Assembly: GCA_963693315.1 (NCBI GenBank)
Contig: OY856188.1
Span: 159,568,193-159,632,192 of the forward strand
Direction of reading: 5' to 3'
Source of the DNA: Diogma glabrata
Lineage: Eukaryota > Arthropoda > Insecta > Diptera > Cylindrotomidae
Length of the DNA: 64,000 nucleotides
Within the stretch, counting starts at the first letter, position 1, and each line of letters starts with the position of its first letter. The notes under the pieces are model-generated. The model saw only the letters and a list, made by a program, of their open reading frames with translations, was not told the origin of the DNA and searched no databases. Shown here piece after piece: positions 33,650 through 46,217 of this stretch. Made by a program: the position numbers and the translations under genes.

Positions 33650-34258
33650 GACCGGGAGGCAGTGTTGCAAATGAAAAAGTCATTTGATGCCGGTTGATTT
33701 TTATTTATTTTAATTAATTAACTCCAGCTGATGATAAATCTGGTGGTCAGCTGGTAAAGTAGTGGGGTGTGTGGTTGTGGGAGGCTTTTAAACTGGTAAA
33801 AAAAACGAATTCCAAAAGTAATTTGATGGCGCTTCAAAATTTGTATGATGCATGTTGATACCATAACAATTGAAAAAAAAGTGATCAGCTGATTGGCGGA
33901 TGGGGGATTATAGGTCAGCTCCTCGTATACATCAGTATAAAAATGCAATAAAGTCAAGACCTTTCTGCATAAGATCTTGATGAAACTTTGGCAAATGATC
34001 CAGGTTCACTTAAAAATGGAAGATCTGGATTCATTTTAAATTTGGACAAAATGGCGGGGGGTCTCCCGAACACCTCTAAGTTTAAATCTTCAATAACTTC
34101 TAATCAACTTCTAATATTAAAACTCCCCCACAACCACACCCCCCGCAAGTCTGACGGCTGACTATTATTTTCTACATCACAAATAATGGATCTATCTATA
34201 AAAATTAAATTCAATCGGCTTAAAATCACTAACCAAAATGCAACGCTGCCTCCCGGTC
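33650..34258. mobile_element. 609-bp MITE with TA target duplication
   Basis: Ends GACCGGGAGGCAGTGTTGCA and, inverted, GACCGGGAGGCAGCGTTGCA, flanked by TA on both sides. Similarity of the arms fades after about 50 bp. It interrupts the RT C-terminal coding of the CR1-like element, whose reading continues on the far side. The interior (33,960-34,110) matches 8,340-8,480 of the tandem-unit repeat. Confidence 0.8.
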
Positions 34259-35625
34259 TAATTCTAAAAAGTGGCAAAGCTGATTCAAAGCGATTTCTGA
34301 AATGAATTACTCGGACAGCAAATTTCTGGGCAATATAGAGTGGAACTAAATTGTTATAGTAATTCGCACCTCCAATTGTGATGCCATATTCCAAACGAGA
34401 ATGAAATAACGAGAAGTACAGACATTTTAGTAGATCTTTGGGGCATATTTCTCGAAGAATATACAGTTTCCGAATTATTGCTCGCAGCTTCTTTTTTGCG
34501 TCATCAATATGCTGTTTGAATTTAAGTTGCTGATCCACCATAATTCCCAAGTATTTATATTTGACAACTTTTTCAATTCTGATGCAGTTAATATTGCAAT
34601 CATTATTGTAGCAATCAAGTGAGTGACTAATAAATTCAACAGGAACTATTTCCGAAGCATGAAAAGATCAAGCGTTATATCATTACATAATCCTTCTAGA
34701 CAGTTTTCAGAATAAAACAATGCTGTATCATCAGCAAAACAAGTCAGCTTGCCACAAAGCTTAAGATTGCATTATGAATTAACATAAATCAAAAACAATA
34801 AAGGTCCTAAAACCGATCCCTGTGGAACACCTGCATTTAAAGTTAAAGAGTGACTGGAAGATTTGTTAATTTTTACTTGCTGGCTTCTATTATTCAAATA
34901 GGATAACAGCCAATCTAAAACTTTACCACGTAAACCGACTCGATTTAATTTTTTAATTAAAATATCATGGTCAACGGTGTCAAACGCTTTTTTTATGTCT
35001 GCAAAAAGTCCCGCTATTTTATTACCTGCATTAAGACCTTCATATGTGTCTGATGTAAAATTCAGAAGAGCGTCTTCCGTTTTATAGTTTTCTCTATATC
35101 CAAATGGCAAGTTGCTTAAAAATCCAGTACTATCAAAAAATCTTAATAATCTATACTTTACAATTTTTTCAAAAATTTTGGAGAACACTGGCAGCAGAGA
35201 AATCGGGTGATAGTTAGACATATTAGTTTTGCATCCATTTTTGTATAGTGGGAGAATAACAGCGCATTTCATACTTTCTGGAAAAATCCCATTAGACATG
35301 CTTAGGTTGAAAATATATGTCAATGGTTTTACAATATTTATAGCAATGTTTTTAACCATAATATTCGAAATATCGTCATAACCTGCAGAACTAGTATTTT
35401 TTAAAGAACTTATAAATTTTAGGACCTCGGACTCCGTGAATGATGAAAAATAACAACTCCTTTGTTCCGAATAATTAGAAAACATTAAAGTCTCGCTTTC
35501 CTCCTCAGTGTAGGGATAATCAACAAAGCTAGATTCAACAAGCAAGCTAGGTATTGCTCCTAAGTATTCATTAAATTTGTTTGCCACAGTTACTTCATCT
35601 TTATCTGTTTGGCTAAGAATGCTGT

Positions 35626-36254
35626 TCAAAAGTTAGGATTTTTGGGGCGATGTTGTAGGTTTTTCAATAGCGAACAGCTTCATTTGGTTTATAAATCTTT
35701 TATACGTTCCTGCATGGAATACTGTTCTCACATATGGGGTGGAGCATACTTGAGTAGTCTAAATTGCCTTGATTCTGTACAGCGAAGAGCTATTTAACTT
35801 ATCGGTAACTCAAATCTTACCAACCATCTTGATTCTTTGTAGCACAGAAGAAATGTTGCTGATTTGACTATTTTTTACAAATATATTATGGATGAACGAA
35901 CTTCTGAAGAGATTAAATCGATTTTACCTAGCTCTGCAAACCTATCGCGTCACACCAGAGCAACTTTAGCGGCCCATCCTTATACGGTTCAAATAAGTAG
36001 GTGTAGAACTGTAGCCTTCCAACGTGACTTTTTCAACAGAGTTTCTCATCTTTTGAATGCCTTACCTTCGTGGGTTTTCCCAGATGACTTTAATCCTCAG
36101 AGGTTTAAAGTTGGCGTTCATAAATTTCTCAGAGAAACTTAATTTGCATTCGATTCTTATCCCTAGTTGGCATGGTATCTTCTGATATTCAGAGACGTTA
36201 ACTTATAATTTATTATATTTAACACTAAACATGCCTAACTTTGAATAAAAAAAA
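35626..36254 (+). pseudogene. 5'-truncated jockey/BS-like LINE 3' end, inserted opposite
   Basis: Plus-strand RT C-terminal remains: LVYKSFIRSCMEYCSHIWGG with SVQRRAI (35,680-35,797), a stop, then TIFYKYIMDERTSEEIKSIL and FFNRVSHLLNALPSWVFPDD...FKVGVHKFLRE (35,864-36,142). About 100 bp of 3' UTR ends at an A-rich run (36,245-36,254). It lies inside the minus-strand CR1-like element between EN and RT, and is the signature of a 5'-truncated retrotransposition. Confidence 0.8.
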
Positions 36255-37709
36255 ATGGTATTGTTAGCATCATCTAATATTGTAATACATTTTGTGGCAT
36301 TATCACTATTCTCACCAATAACTTTATTTACAATTTTCCATTGCGCCTTAACATCATTCTTACTTTTTTCAAATAACTTGGTATAATAACTTTTTTTTCC
36401 TCTTTAACTTTATGATTTACTTCTTATTTTAGCTTATTGTAACGGAGTTTTAGTTCACAATTTGATGGATGTAATTTACATTTTTTTCCAACATGATTTT
36501 TGAAGTTGATTAGTTGACATATATTATTAGTATTTCATTCTCTTAGTTTTTTGTTCCTTTTTGATTTTTGAATGTAAGAATTATGTTCAATGTGGTATTG
36601 AAGAGTTTTTACCAGAAAATCATAAGCCATGTTAACATCATTTTGACCATACACATTTTCCCTAGCTTCCTCAGATAGACAATAGTTCAGATTATCGAAA
36701 TTGGTAATTTTAAACAAATTATTATCCATATTAACCGATTTATTAGGTTTGGCTACTTTAAATTCCAACAAGGTAGATGAATGGTCAGTTATATTAAACT
36801 CCAGTATTCTCGCTTCAAGCTTCAGCCTAGGATTTAAACTTTGACGTGCAAAAATATGATCAACACAAGTAGCCGAAATATTAGTGACCCGAGTGGGGTC
36901 ATTAATCAAGGAAATGAAACCATTAGAGGCCATTACAGTCTTGTAATCATTGTTGACATTCGTATCATTTAGTATATCTATATTTATACCACCAAGAATC
37001 AAATCAAATTCTTAACATGAATGGTATCCAAAAGACACGTTAATTCTTCAACAAATAAATTAACACTATAACTGTGAAGCCTGCAAAAACAAACAAACAG
37101 ATACTCTTCATTATGGAATTTACAGCTAATTGATATACCATCAGGCGTTCTTATTTGAATCATTGCAGTTAGCAAACATAACATAATTTTAAATTTTATA
37201 GTTAGATAATTCGTTTGCCTTAATGAAGCTCTCAGTAAGGAAAATAATAGTTGGTTGACTGGGAAAACAATCAATATGAGAAATAAATCTGTCCAAATTC
37301 ATGCGAATGCTATGTGTGTTCTGATGAATTAACCAATATTGAGTTGATTCATCGATCGAAATTGTTGTTGCTTCTGATCTTTCTATTGGAATACAATCAT
37401 TTATGGGAGAATTTTGCAGAAGGTCGTGATTAAAATTATTCATTATTAACTAAAAATATAAAAATGAAAAAATTAACACAGAAATGAATAAATAATATAT
37501 AAAAAAACAAAAGGATCAAATAATTAAAATTAGCAAAATAAAGTTAATTAAAGAAAAGATAAGAAACTAAGCAACTATACTAACTTTAAAAATTTATAAG
37601 TTTTCTAAATCTAGGTCTGATTTTATATAAATAATTTTACCACCTTCCTGTTTCTTCATCATAGTCACTCCATTTCTCATCCAGCAATATTTAATATTTT
37701 TTATCTTTT

Positions 37710-38547
37710 TCACTTCCGTTGCCTTGTTAAATATTTGACGACGATTGTGTGTGATGCATTCATTAATATAAATTTGGTGGTTAGAATCTTTGAGACGATC
37801 TTACGTACTTTTTCCATAATCATGTTTTTTACGCTTTCATTTTTAAGTTTGACAATTATTTTTCCCGTTGAATTACCAGTTTTATTTCCAATACGAAAAC
37901 ATTCTTCGAACAATTCTCCGGTACAGTTTAGATCACACACCCTGTTTAATAGATCACATGTGACATTTACAGTATTCTCATTTTTTTGTAACTGGAACAC
38001 CCACGACTTCTATTGATTTTACTAGTTGCGTTTGTTCCAATTCGTCAACCCGAGACTCTAAAAGTGACACTTTTTCCTTTAACAACCCGTTTTCTTTCAT
38101 AATAATTTTCGCAATTTTAATAGTATCATCCAAACCATCGAATCTTGTTTTCATGTATAAATAGAGATTTTTGATAGTTATATTATCATCGCTCCCGTTG
38201 AAAAAGTTTACTTGATCATTTTGTTGTTGAATATCTTCTAACACTGAATTACTTACGTGTTCTGTTAAATCAACGGCCCCATCACAAATATTAGCGTCAA
38301 ATTTAGACACATCATTAATATTTACACACGAATTCTTTTATAGGTTGTCACAATCATAACAAAGCCGATCCTTTTTTCCGTTTTTAGCATTTTCAATTTC
38401 TACTTTATTTAAATCTACACACTTCCTGTGGAAAACATATTTGCACATATTACAAGCAATATGATCGTTACGGTTAATTCTCACCTTGCATTTAACACAA
38501 AGTGACATATTGATTAGTAAAAAAGTAAAATGATTTTTTTTTGGCAA
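37710..38547 (-). pseudogene. CR1-like ORF1 with N-terminal PHD finger
   Basis: 38,547-38,338 encodes a Cys4-His-Cys3-type zinc finger: SLCVKCKVRINRNDHIACN, CKYVFHRKCVDL, then LCYDCDN. An in-frame TAA follows, then the same frame continues (38,310-37,978) with a coiled coil rich in Leu/Glu, NGLLKEKVSLLESRVDELEQ, ending VKSIEVVGVPV. After a frameshift, 38,000-37,710 carries ELFEECFRIGNKTG and GKIIVKLKNESVKNMI, the RNA-binding-like C-terminal region common in insect LINE ORF1 proteins. Likely the RNA/chromatin-binding partner of ORF2; one stop and one frameshift inactivate this copy. Confidence 0.75.
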
Positions 38548-38689
38548 TAAAAATAAACTGGATAATATTTTAATTAAAAAAGAATAACTGATTTTAATTT
38601 AGAATAATTAATTTTTGTATAGCAAATATTTTATTCGCAAATATTTTATAGACAAAATAATGAGCATTTTTTAAATTTTTGATTTGAAC

Positions 38690-38885
38690 TTACTCTGGCT
38701 GGATTTGAACTCACACAGGAAATATAATATGAGGTTACGAGTTCGAATCCCAACCGAAACACGTAAAAAAGAAAAACAGAGTTTTTTTCTGATATATTTC
38801 CAACCATACCTTTGAATTGAAAAATTCAAATTACTTCCTTAGTTACTTGAGTTTAATTGTTTACAAAAATCACGAATAATTAAAA
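38690..38885 (+). mobile_element. tRNA-derived SINE, copy 1 (partial head)
   Basis: Shares with the copy at 40,455-40,690 the B-box region GAGTTCGAATCCCAACC (near 38,740) and the body through TTCCAACCATACCTTTGAAT and TTGAGTTTAATTG. The A-box half is altered or missing. Confidence 0.7.
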
Positions 38886-38958
38886 TTCCTCAAAATGTTG
38901 TCTAATATGCAGCCAATATATGAAATAGTTGACCAAGTGTCGCTCATTGATTTCACAT

Positions 38959-40233
38959 CCCAGCTAGCACAAATTTGTAGCAATAGAGCTAATGTTACAA
39001 ATAAAAGAGTCGCAAAATTAGATATGTAACGCAACTGTAACTCCATTGCGACAGAAAAAGCAGAATTTACGGTATATTTTGATACAACTTTGGTCGCAAT
39101 TAGACGACAAATGTGTTATAGCTATGTTTAAAATGTGCTGTTGTAACAAACTGAAGTTGCACGCAACAAGATGAAACAACGAATATTTTGGTTCATTTCA
39201 GTTGTATATTGTAATGTTTTAAAAATGTTTTTTAAAAGTATTCCTTTACATAATTTTTATTGAAATAATTTATGAGATTTATAAGTTATAAAAGTCAGCC
39301 ATTACTCAATTAGTACTTTGAAAAAGAAAAATTTCATGATTATTAGACCAAAATTTTATAACGGATGCCATTTGGTAGATGAATGTTATTGTTTTACCTC
39401 TGGAAAATTTACGCGCCACCTAAAAATGGAAAAGTCGGAAAATAATTGGAAAATTGGAAAATTTTCGAATTTTTATTACAACCATAAAATCCACAAATAT
39501 ATATCTAAATACATTTTGTAACGCTCCTAGTGTCATATTGAACCATAAATTCTTAGAGGAAATAAATAATACTATAGAAAATCGCATTAGACTTTTCTCA
39601 AATAAAACCGCATGGTGTAGGAAATACATAGAACCACGAAAAATATGGCGAACATACAGCTTCAAGAAAGATTGCTTCCAAAGTTCTTGAAACGAAATAA
39701 AAACCCATTGCAGCGTTCTTGTTACTAATTGGCTATCTAAAATTATAGTACTCGATCCGTTTTCTTTTTCTGTCATTGCAACTGTATAACAACCTCATTG
39801 TAGCGTCCTTGTTTTTTCTGTCATTGAAACTAAATAAAAACCTCGCTGCAACATCGTTGTAACAGTTATTTGAGGAAAATACGTTAGTCACATCAAGGTT
39901 GCTACCTCGTTACTGGATTTGTGACAACTACAATAAAATAACATTTTTAAGATGCGCTACAAAAATAAAAGTTTTAATAACGTTAATTTAACTTAAAAAA
40001 ACTTCTGCCTTTGCAACTTTTATGAAACATTTGTGTATTTTGTATTTGTATTTGTAGTGTATTTTTCTGTAACAAAATAAAAACAGTATTGTAACTGAGC
40101 CGAATGATTTGTTGCTAATCGCTAAGTCGAAACTGTAATATAACCCATATGTGACTAAATTTATTTAAAAACACTGAATTGCAACCGAATTGTAACTTAT
40201 TTATGTTACAAATCGAAATCTGTGCTAGCTGGG
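38959..40233. mobile_element. 1.28-kb TIR transposon, ends CCCAGCTAGCAC
   Basis: Left end CCCAGCTAGCACAAATTTG, right end (inverted) CCCAGCTAGCACAGATTTC, with AT on each side as a possible 2-bp duplication. The interior is dense in short motifs around GTTGTAAC, TTGTAACA and GCGAC/GCAACA in both orientations, concentrated near the ends. ORFs at 39,318-39,776 are not recognisable; no transposase. Confidence 0.7.
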
Positions 40234-40454
40234 ATTGATTGGAAGCAATCAATAATGAGTATACACGTGACTTAGAATGTTGACTATAATAGAAATATTA
40301 CACATCCTATGAATTCAGACAATAGTGCTGTCTAGAAATTTTATGGAAAAAACCCCAAAATAACGTTAAAACATAACAAAGAAAAATAGGAGTCTAATGA
40401 CAGTTGAGAATTCAACTTGAGTAAATAGAGTGATCATGAAGTTTCAACTTCAAA

Positions 40455-40690
40455 ATATCATCGCATTGGTGGCGAAGTGGATAGCGTGTCTACCAAAGGA
40501 AATGAACTTACTCTGGCACTGATGAGGTAACGAGTTTGAATCCCAACCGAAACACGTAAAAAAGAAAAACGGAGTTTTTTTTGTGATATTTCCAACCATA
40601 CCTTTGAATTTAAAAAATTCAAATTACTTCTTTAGTTACTTGAGTTTAATTGCTCACAAAAATCCCGAATAATTTTTAAATATAGTTGAA
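40455..40690 (+). mobile_element. tRNA-derived SINE, copy 2 with A and B boxes
   Basis: TGGCGAAGTGGATAGCGTG (A box, 40,470) and CGAGTTTGAATCCCAACC (B box, 40,531) are spaced as in a tRNA-like pol III promoter, followed by the body shared with copy 1. It is not a functional tRNA gene: the arms between the boxes do not fold and the acceptor ends do not pair. Confidence 0.75.
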
Positions 40691-42355
40691 AGATTACATT
40701 TAATTTGGGAATAACGTAACTAAAAGGTTACACTATAAGGAAATATAATATTTTTCTGTTCCATAACGAAATAAAGTACCGCAAAAATAAATATAATGCT
40801 ATAAAAACCAAACGCATAACGTTTTGCAACACTGATCACAAGGCCAAATAAATCCGAATCATGTTATAGCTGTTTCCAAATTTGTACTTATTCGCTAAGT
40901 CTGCCAAAATGACCGAAAAAATCCCAATCATGTCGTAAGTCGTAACTGTTTCCAAATTACTAATCTGCTAAGACTGCATTGATTTGTTTCCTAATCAATT
41001 GCGACTGGTTTTAATATTTGATTGAGGCTCTCAGCCTTTTTTATCAAGTCCATGTTAAGTATCTGGCAAAAAAAATTTATATTCGATTTCAAATAATATT
41101 TGAAATCAGATCTATCATGCCTCAATCAATTATTACTCAATCAATCAACAATTACGTCAATTGGTTTGTGCAAACAGTCGAACTGTTGAGATCACTCACT
41201 ATCATAGTGACAGAATGCAGAGGATTCTTTGTCCGTACATCGTACAAACGGAATGCTTTGAAAGAAAGACTTAATATTCTTGGGGGCGTCCAATCACCAA
41301 AAGTTTAAAGAAACCGTTCATCAACATCTGAGGACACATGTAGCTGGGGAACCGACGTCTTAAAAGGTATCTGTGTGGTGTTCTGATACATATTGTAAAT
41401 TTCGTAACACAACACGTTTTGTTAAAAAATTAATGTAATGGAAAATATTATTTCAAGTCATTGAGATGAAATATGTAACCTAATTTTATAAATCTCGCAC
41501 CGAATCTATATTTTTTTCAGAATCTATATTTTTTTCAGAATTATAATATTCCTTTTGATTCACAGTAATGACACATACTTGCCACTTTTTTATTTAGAAC
41601 TTTAACGAACTGCAAGTGCTTCTCCATCGAACGTTAGTCGGTAATCGAATACCAGATCCGCCAGCACTGTTGTACCAATATTTTGACATGTGGTTACTTT
41701 TAAAAAATTTCAAAATTTTACTGGTCCGTGTAAGGTGTAAATGCATTAAAAACGATAAAATACGACAGCAAATAAGTAACATTGCTGTATTTTAAAAAAA
41801 CAATTTGTTTTGAACATGAGTGTTTAAAACAAACCAACTCTGTAGAGAGGTGAGTAGGAGCGTCAGATGTTATTCTTGCCTAGGGCGTAATTGAGCCTCG
41901 TCCCGGCTCTGCTTATACTTATACTTATTATATTTACATTTTTATTAATAAATACAAAAGACAAACTGTCAAAACTTCAAAATTTTGAAATTCCGACTGT
42001 AACACTGTCAACACAGGGTGTCAATAATGTTACAAATAATTTTTTTTTTGAAACTTCACAGAACTCTAAAGCGGTTGTTGCCTCGACTAATATCAGGAGC
42101 TTGGGAGTACCCTGGATCACCCTCTATATAGGTTTTAAATCAATTCATTGCAGACAAACGAAATAACCAAACAAAAACCCGCGAAGAAAAGAAATGCATA
42201 AAATTAAATTCAAGAAAATAAAATACTGCAGCTAATTTAGTTATATTTTGAAATCAAAATTGTATTTGGAAATTCATGAACTCAAAAAAAAAAACATATT
42301 AAGAGAAACAAAATATATAATTAATAATTAAAATAAGTAACAATTATTTAATTTA
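40691..42355. other. no gene; possible LINE 3' tail near 41.83-41.93 kb
   Basis: AT-rich. TGAGCCTCGTCCCGGCTC then GCTTATACTTATACTTATTA (about 41,892-41,931) looks like a LINE 3' end with a short tandem tail, but no coding part precedes it. A direct repeat of AGAATCTATATTTTTTTC lies at 41,501-41,537. ORFs of 60-96 codons were not recognised. Confidence 0.4.
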
Positions 42356-42361
42356 CCAATA

Positions 42362-42985
42362 ATAATAAGAATATCAAAAAAAAACTTTTAAAAAAAAATA
42401 GAACCGACTTCAGAAAAAACAAAAGAGGCACAAAAAAGTGAAAAATAACTTAATTGTTGCTTTTAGAAACAAAAATACGTTACATTTTGATTAATTTAAT
42501 TTAATTATACCTTACTATAGACAAAAAAATTACGCTATTATACAAAGTTACTATATTAAAATAGTTACTTTTAATTATAATTATTATAGTTATTATAGTT
42601 GTTATAATAGTTATTATATTTTAAAAGTTATTTGTAGTACAAAACTGTTAGAAATCGGTGCCAAGCCCGAGACATATTAGTCGGTTTTTCGTCAATGTGG
42701 CACCGACTTCGAACAGTTTTGTGCTACAAATAACTTTTAAAATAAAATAACTATTATAACAACTATAATAACTATAATAATTATAGTAAAAAGTAACTAT
42801 TTTAATATAGTAACTTTGTATAATAGCGTAATTTTTTTGTCTATAGTAAGGTATAATTAAATTAAATTAATCAAAATGTAACGTATTTTTGTTTCTAAAA
42901 GCAACAATTAAGTTATTTTTCACTTTTTTGTGCCTCTTTTGTTTTTTCTGAAGTCGGTTCTATTTTTTTTTAAAAGTTTTTTTAT
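42362..42985. repeat. 600-bp near-perfect palindrome
   Basis: Arms about 42,362-42,640 and 42,705-42,985 are inverted copies (GTCGGTTCTATTTTTTTTTA against its complement, GCCTCTTTTG, GATTAATTTAATTTAATTA). The spacer, centred near 42,675, contains AAATCGGTGCCAAGCC and GGCACCGACTTCG. The few differences imply a recent event or gene conversion. Confidence 0.85.
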
Positions 42986-44096
42986 TTTTTCATTTTTAGT
43001 GAAGTCATAAAGCAAATGTCGGCTGGAAAGCGTTCTAAAAGTAATAACTTCAAATGCTGGAAAAACTTTCATCAGTGACAATCTATTAATTATGGTTTTG
43101 CGATTTTTTGCACAAACGGCATACATATTTCCCGTGATAGATAATTATTTACGATAACCTTGACAAGTATAGCAATATAATACTGCCCAAAATATCCAAA
43201 CAGATTAATATGTTATGACGAAATCAGCGAAAATGCATTAAAAATATGGTTTTTTCTAATTTTCTGAATAACGGTATTTTTCACATCAAAGAAACAATTA
43301 TGGGACCCTCTGGGAATGAACTCAAATAGAATAAAATTTAAATCATCTAAATCGAACGAGCCGTTTTTGAGAAATCGGTGTACTACATATAAAAAAACCT
43401 ACAGTGAAACACAGAACCTTCTGCTTTTTTGAAGTCGGTTAAAAAGTAACTATTTTAATATAGTAACTTTTTTAATAGCGTAATTTTTTTGTCTATAGTA
43501 AAGCATAATTAGATTAAATTAATCAAAATGTAACGTATTTTTGTCTATAAAAGCCATAATTGAGTTATTTTTCACTTTTTTGTGCCTCTTTTGTTTTTTC
43601 TGAAGTCGGTTCTATTTCTTTTCAAAACGGTTTTTTAATTTTTTTATTTTTAGTGAAGTCATAAAGCAAATGTCGGCTAGAAAGCGTTTTAAAAGTAATA
43701 ACTTCAAATACCGGAAAAACTTTCATCAGTGACAATCTATTAATTATGGTTTTATGATTTTTTGCACAAACGGCATACACATTACCCGTCATAGAAAATT
43801 ATTTACGATAACCTTGGCAAGTATAGCAATATAATACAGCCCACAACAAACAAACAGAATAATATGTGACGAAATCAACGAAAATGCATAAAAAATATGG
43901 TTTTTTCCAATTTTCTGAATAACGGTATTTTTCACATCATAAAAAAAATTATGGGACCCTCTGTGAATAAACCCAAATAGAACACAATTTAAATCTTCCA
44001 AATCGAATGAGCCGTTTTTGAGAAATCGGTGTACATACATAAAAAAAAAACCCTACAGTGAAACACAGAACCTCCTTCTTTTTGGAAGTCGGTTAA
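42789..44096. repeat. 650-bp tandem duplication bounded by GAAGTCGGTT
   Basis: 42,789-43,437 and 43,443-44,096 are direct copies. Both begin near AAAAAGTAACTATTTTAAT or equivalent, contain GAAGTCGGTTCTATTT internally (42,951; 43,605) and end GAAGTCGGTTAAAAA. Shared blocks include GCAAATGTCGGCT and TTTTTGAGAAATCGGTGTAC. ORFs inside are not conserved in frame. Confidence 0.85.
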
Positions 44097-46217
44097 AAAT
44101 AATAATAATAATAATGGACTTACCCGCCACCATACATAGGTACTTAAAATTACGCAAAAATACTTATTTTAAAATTTTATTTTATCGTTTTAAAATTATT
44201 TGCTATTTATTATTGTTTATAACGTTTAACTTCGTTTTAGATTAGGACAACACAAAACAGATAAATATTTTTTTTTCATTTTTATAAATAATTCAATTCG
44301 ACTATTCAATGATGCAGCGTTTCTATTTCCTTGATTTCAATCTTCTACTGCCGTTATTATTTTGGAAATTATATTCGCCCTTTATTGCAAATTTCTTCCG
44401 CAAGTATTAAACTACATTTGTTATTATTTCCCTTGCAACAAATTAACAGCTATGAATAAACATTTCCTTCAATCAATCTGAAAATTGATATCGACGTTTT
44501 CAGCTTATAAATTTTAATTGTTTCAACCACTAACGGTACGAACAACTATTTTGTATGACCAAATAGCACGTTGTTAATTAAATAATTAATATGAACACAA
44601 ACTATTTTTTTTACTAATTCTATTCCACAATCTATTTTTTTTTTAATAAGAAAAAAAATTGTAATTTTGCAATTAACTGATTTTAACATTTAAAACAAAC
44701 TTCAACAAATTTGTTAGCAAAATTATTATCACACAACACTATATGCACAACAATCAATAGAATTTCTATAATTTTCTTGGCACCATATTTTTTAAGTTAT
44801 AAATTTTAAATTTTATTATTTTTAATTGAAATACAGTCCTCGACTAATTTTAAATTTTTCAAATTTTCATATCCTAATCGAAAAATGAATTAAGGCAATA
44901 AAGAAACAAGACCTCCCGTTGGAATACCGTATTTCAAAAAATATAAAATAAAACGATCAGCTGGTTTTTTGGGTTTTAATTATTCCGGCCGACGCATTAA
45001 TTAAATGACAAAACATTATGAGAAATGAAACGTTTCATTACACGACAACTTTTAGAAATAAAAAATGATGGATAGCGAATTACGTGTTGTGTACGCGAAC
45101 TGAAATACAATTCTGGCTTTTCGAAACCAACTATTTTGTCAGATTTGGATTTGGATGCATGAAATTGATAGTGTAATTTGGATAGTAAAATTCGCCCATC
45201 ATTATTGTTGACATGACATTTCTTACGTAAATAAGTGTAAATAATGACATACATACATACATGATCCAGATCTTACATAAGAGTGACTTAGCGTGATGTA
45301 ATTTTGATGTCACATTGACGCAAATGCGTTTTCTAGGTTGTCTGTAAATAATGAATACTATTTAGGTGTTCAATTTCAGAACTACGTTTTATATAATATA
45401 AATTGCATTTATTTGAAAATAACTTTTATGTGAAAATGACCTTCATATTCATTATCAACACTATTAAATAATTAAGTAATAGTTATTTACATATCGAGGG
45501 CCTGCGTTCATATTGAAGCCCGACGCGAAGTGAGGCCTTTTATTAAACAAAGGGTGTAAACTTCCTTTCAGCCTGAGTATATGTACAACATTTTATGCAC
45601 AACTGAATAGTAATATAAATCAGTTTTTGAATTTTATAAGCTCGCTAGAGATTTTGAAAATTCGCAAAAACTAAACATAACATGATTTTCACTATAAACT
45701 TCATACAAAAATTCATTTGTATCATAATTATTTTATAGCAACGGGTTCTTATTTTACGTGCTTAAGGACAAATTTCCACCACGATACCACCACTAATCAT
45801 CCTAAATTTAAAATCTGTTTTACAACTAATTTGTGCGTGAAATAAAATATGTAAATACAAATAAGTAAAATATAACAAATAAGGGTATTCTAGGCAGTTT
45901 TAATTGATGAATTATTGTATCGGTAGTTTAGAAATTAGAAAATTGATGGCTCTTAAAAAATTATCTTCGTCAGTTAGGGACGCATAGGTTTTTTTCATTA
46001 CTAGAGACAAAAATGAATTTTCGATGCAGTGATCCAACATCGGAAATAGATTTTTTGCAGGGCAGAAAAAAAGTATTAACCAAACTACGTGATGTTCGAA
46101 GTTGGATTTTCGCAGGCACATGTAAGTTAAATTCATTAAAACATATTTATTGACTTATTACTATATTTTTAAATTACATTATTTATATATACACTCTTTA
46201 AATAAACTTTCAAAAAA
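44097..46217. other. intergenic; no gene recognised
   Basis: Starts with (TAA)n at 44,098-44,113. AT-rich sequence with no clear coding and no obvious second copy in the window. The last few hundred bases are probably the 3' UTR and downstream region of the SLC26 gene. Confidence 0.55.

Larger units (their letters stand above)
33341..37443 (-). pseudogene. CR1-like ORF2: endonuclease plus reverse transcriptase
   Basis: Endonuclease: STQYWLIHQNTHSIRMNLDR with FLTESF (37,443-37,189), a middle part at 37,274-36,999, then GGINIDILND and DHIFARQSLN...ITDHSS (37,002-36,535), where Asp-His is the usual C-terminal EN signature. RT: KNTSSAGYDDISNIMVK, CAVILPLYKNG, YHPISLLPVFSKIFEKIV, FADIKKAFDTVDHDIL (catalytic Asp) and AGVPQGSVLGPLLFLIYVN (35,629-34,772). 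CFADDTALF near 34,720 follows an in-frame stop. Thumb/C-terminal: LEYGITIGGANY (34,550-34,260), then across the MITE SNKRHHLRTR and FLYNALPDQIK (33,646-33,341). Stops and frameshifts throughout. Confidence 0.85.
32881..38560 (-). mobile_element. CR1-like non-LTR retrotransposon, near full length, broken
   Basis: Minus-strand LINE of about 5 kb after subtracting insertions. Order from 5': PHD-finger ORF1 (38.55-37.71 kb), endonuclease (37.44-36.54 kb), RT (about 36.5-34.1 kb) and RT C-terminal part (33.65-33.34 kb). A 3' UTR follows, then a tandem (ATT)n tail on the minus strand (32,881-32,905), typical of CR1/L2-type 3' ends. Two foreign sequences interrupt it: a 609-bp MITE and a LINE 3' fragment in plus orientation. 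Confidence 0.8.

Noticed and set aside
40466..40560. Possible functional tRNA gene
   Set aside because: A and B boxes are present, but stems do not pair and the sequence continues into a body shared with a second copy; it is a SINE.
45912..46136. 74-codon minus ORF as a further SLC26 exon
   Set aside because: The STAS-containing frame already ends with a stop at 46,218 and this ORF shows no similarity to the family.
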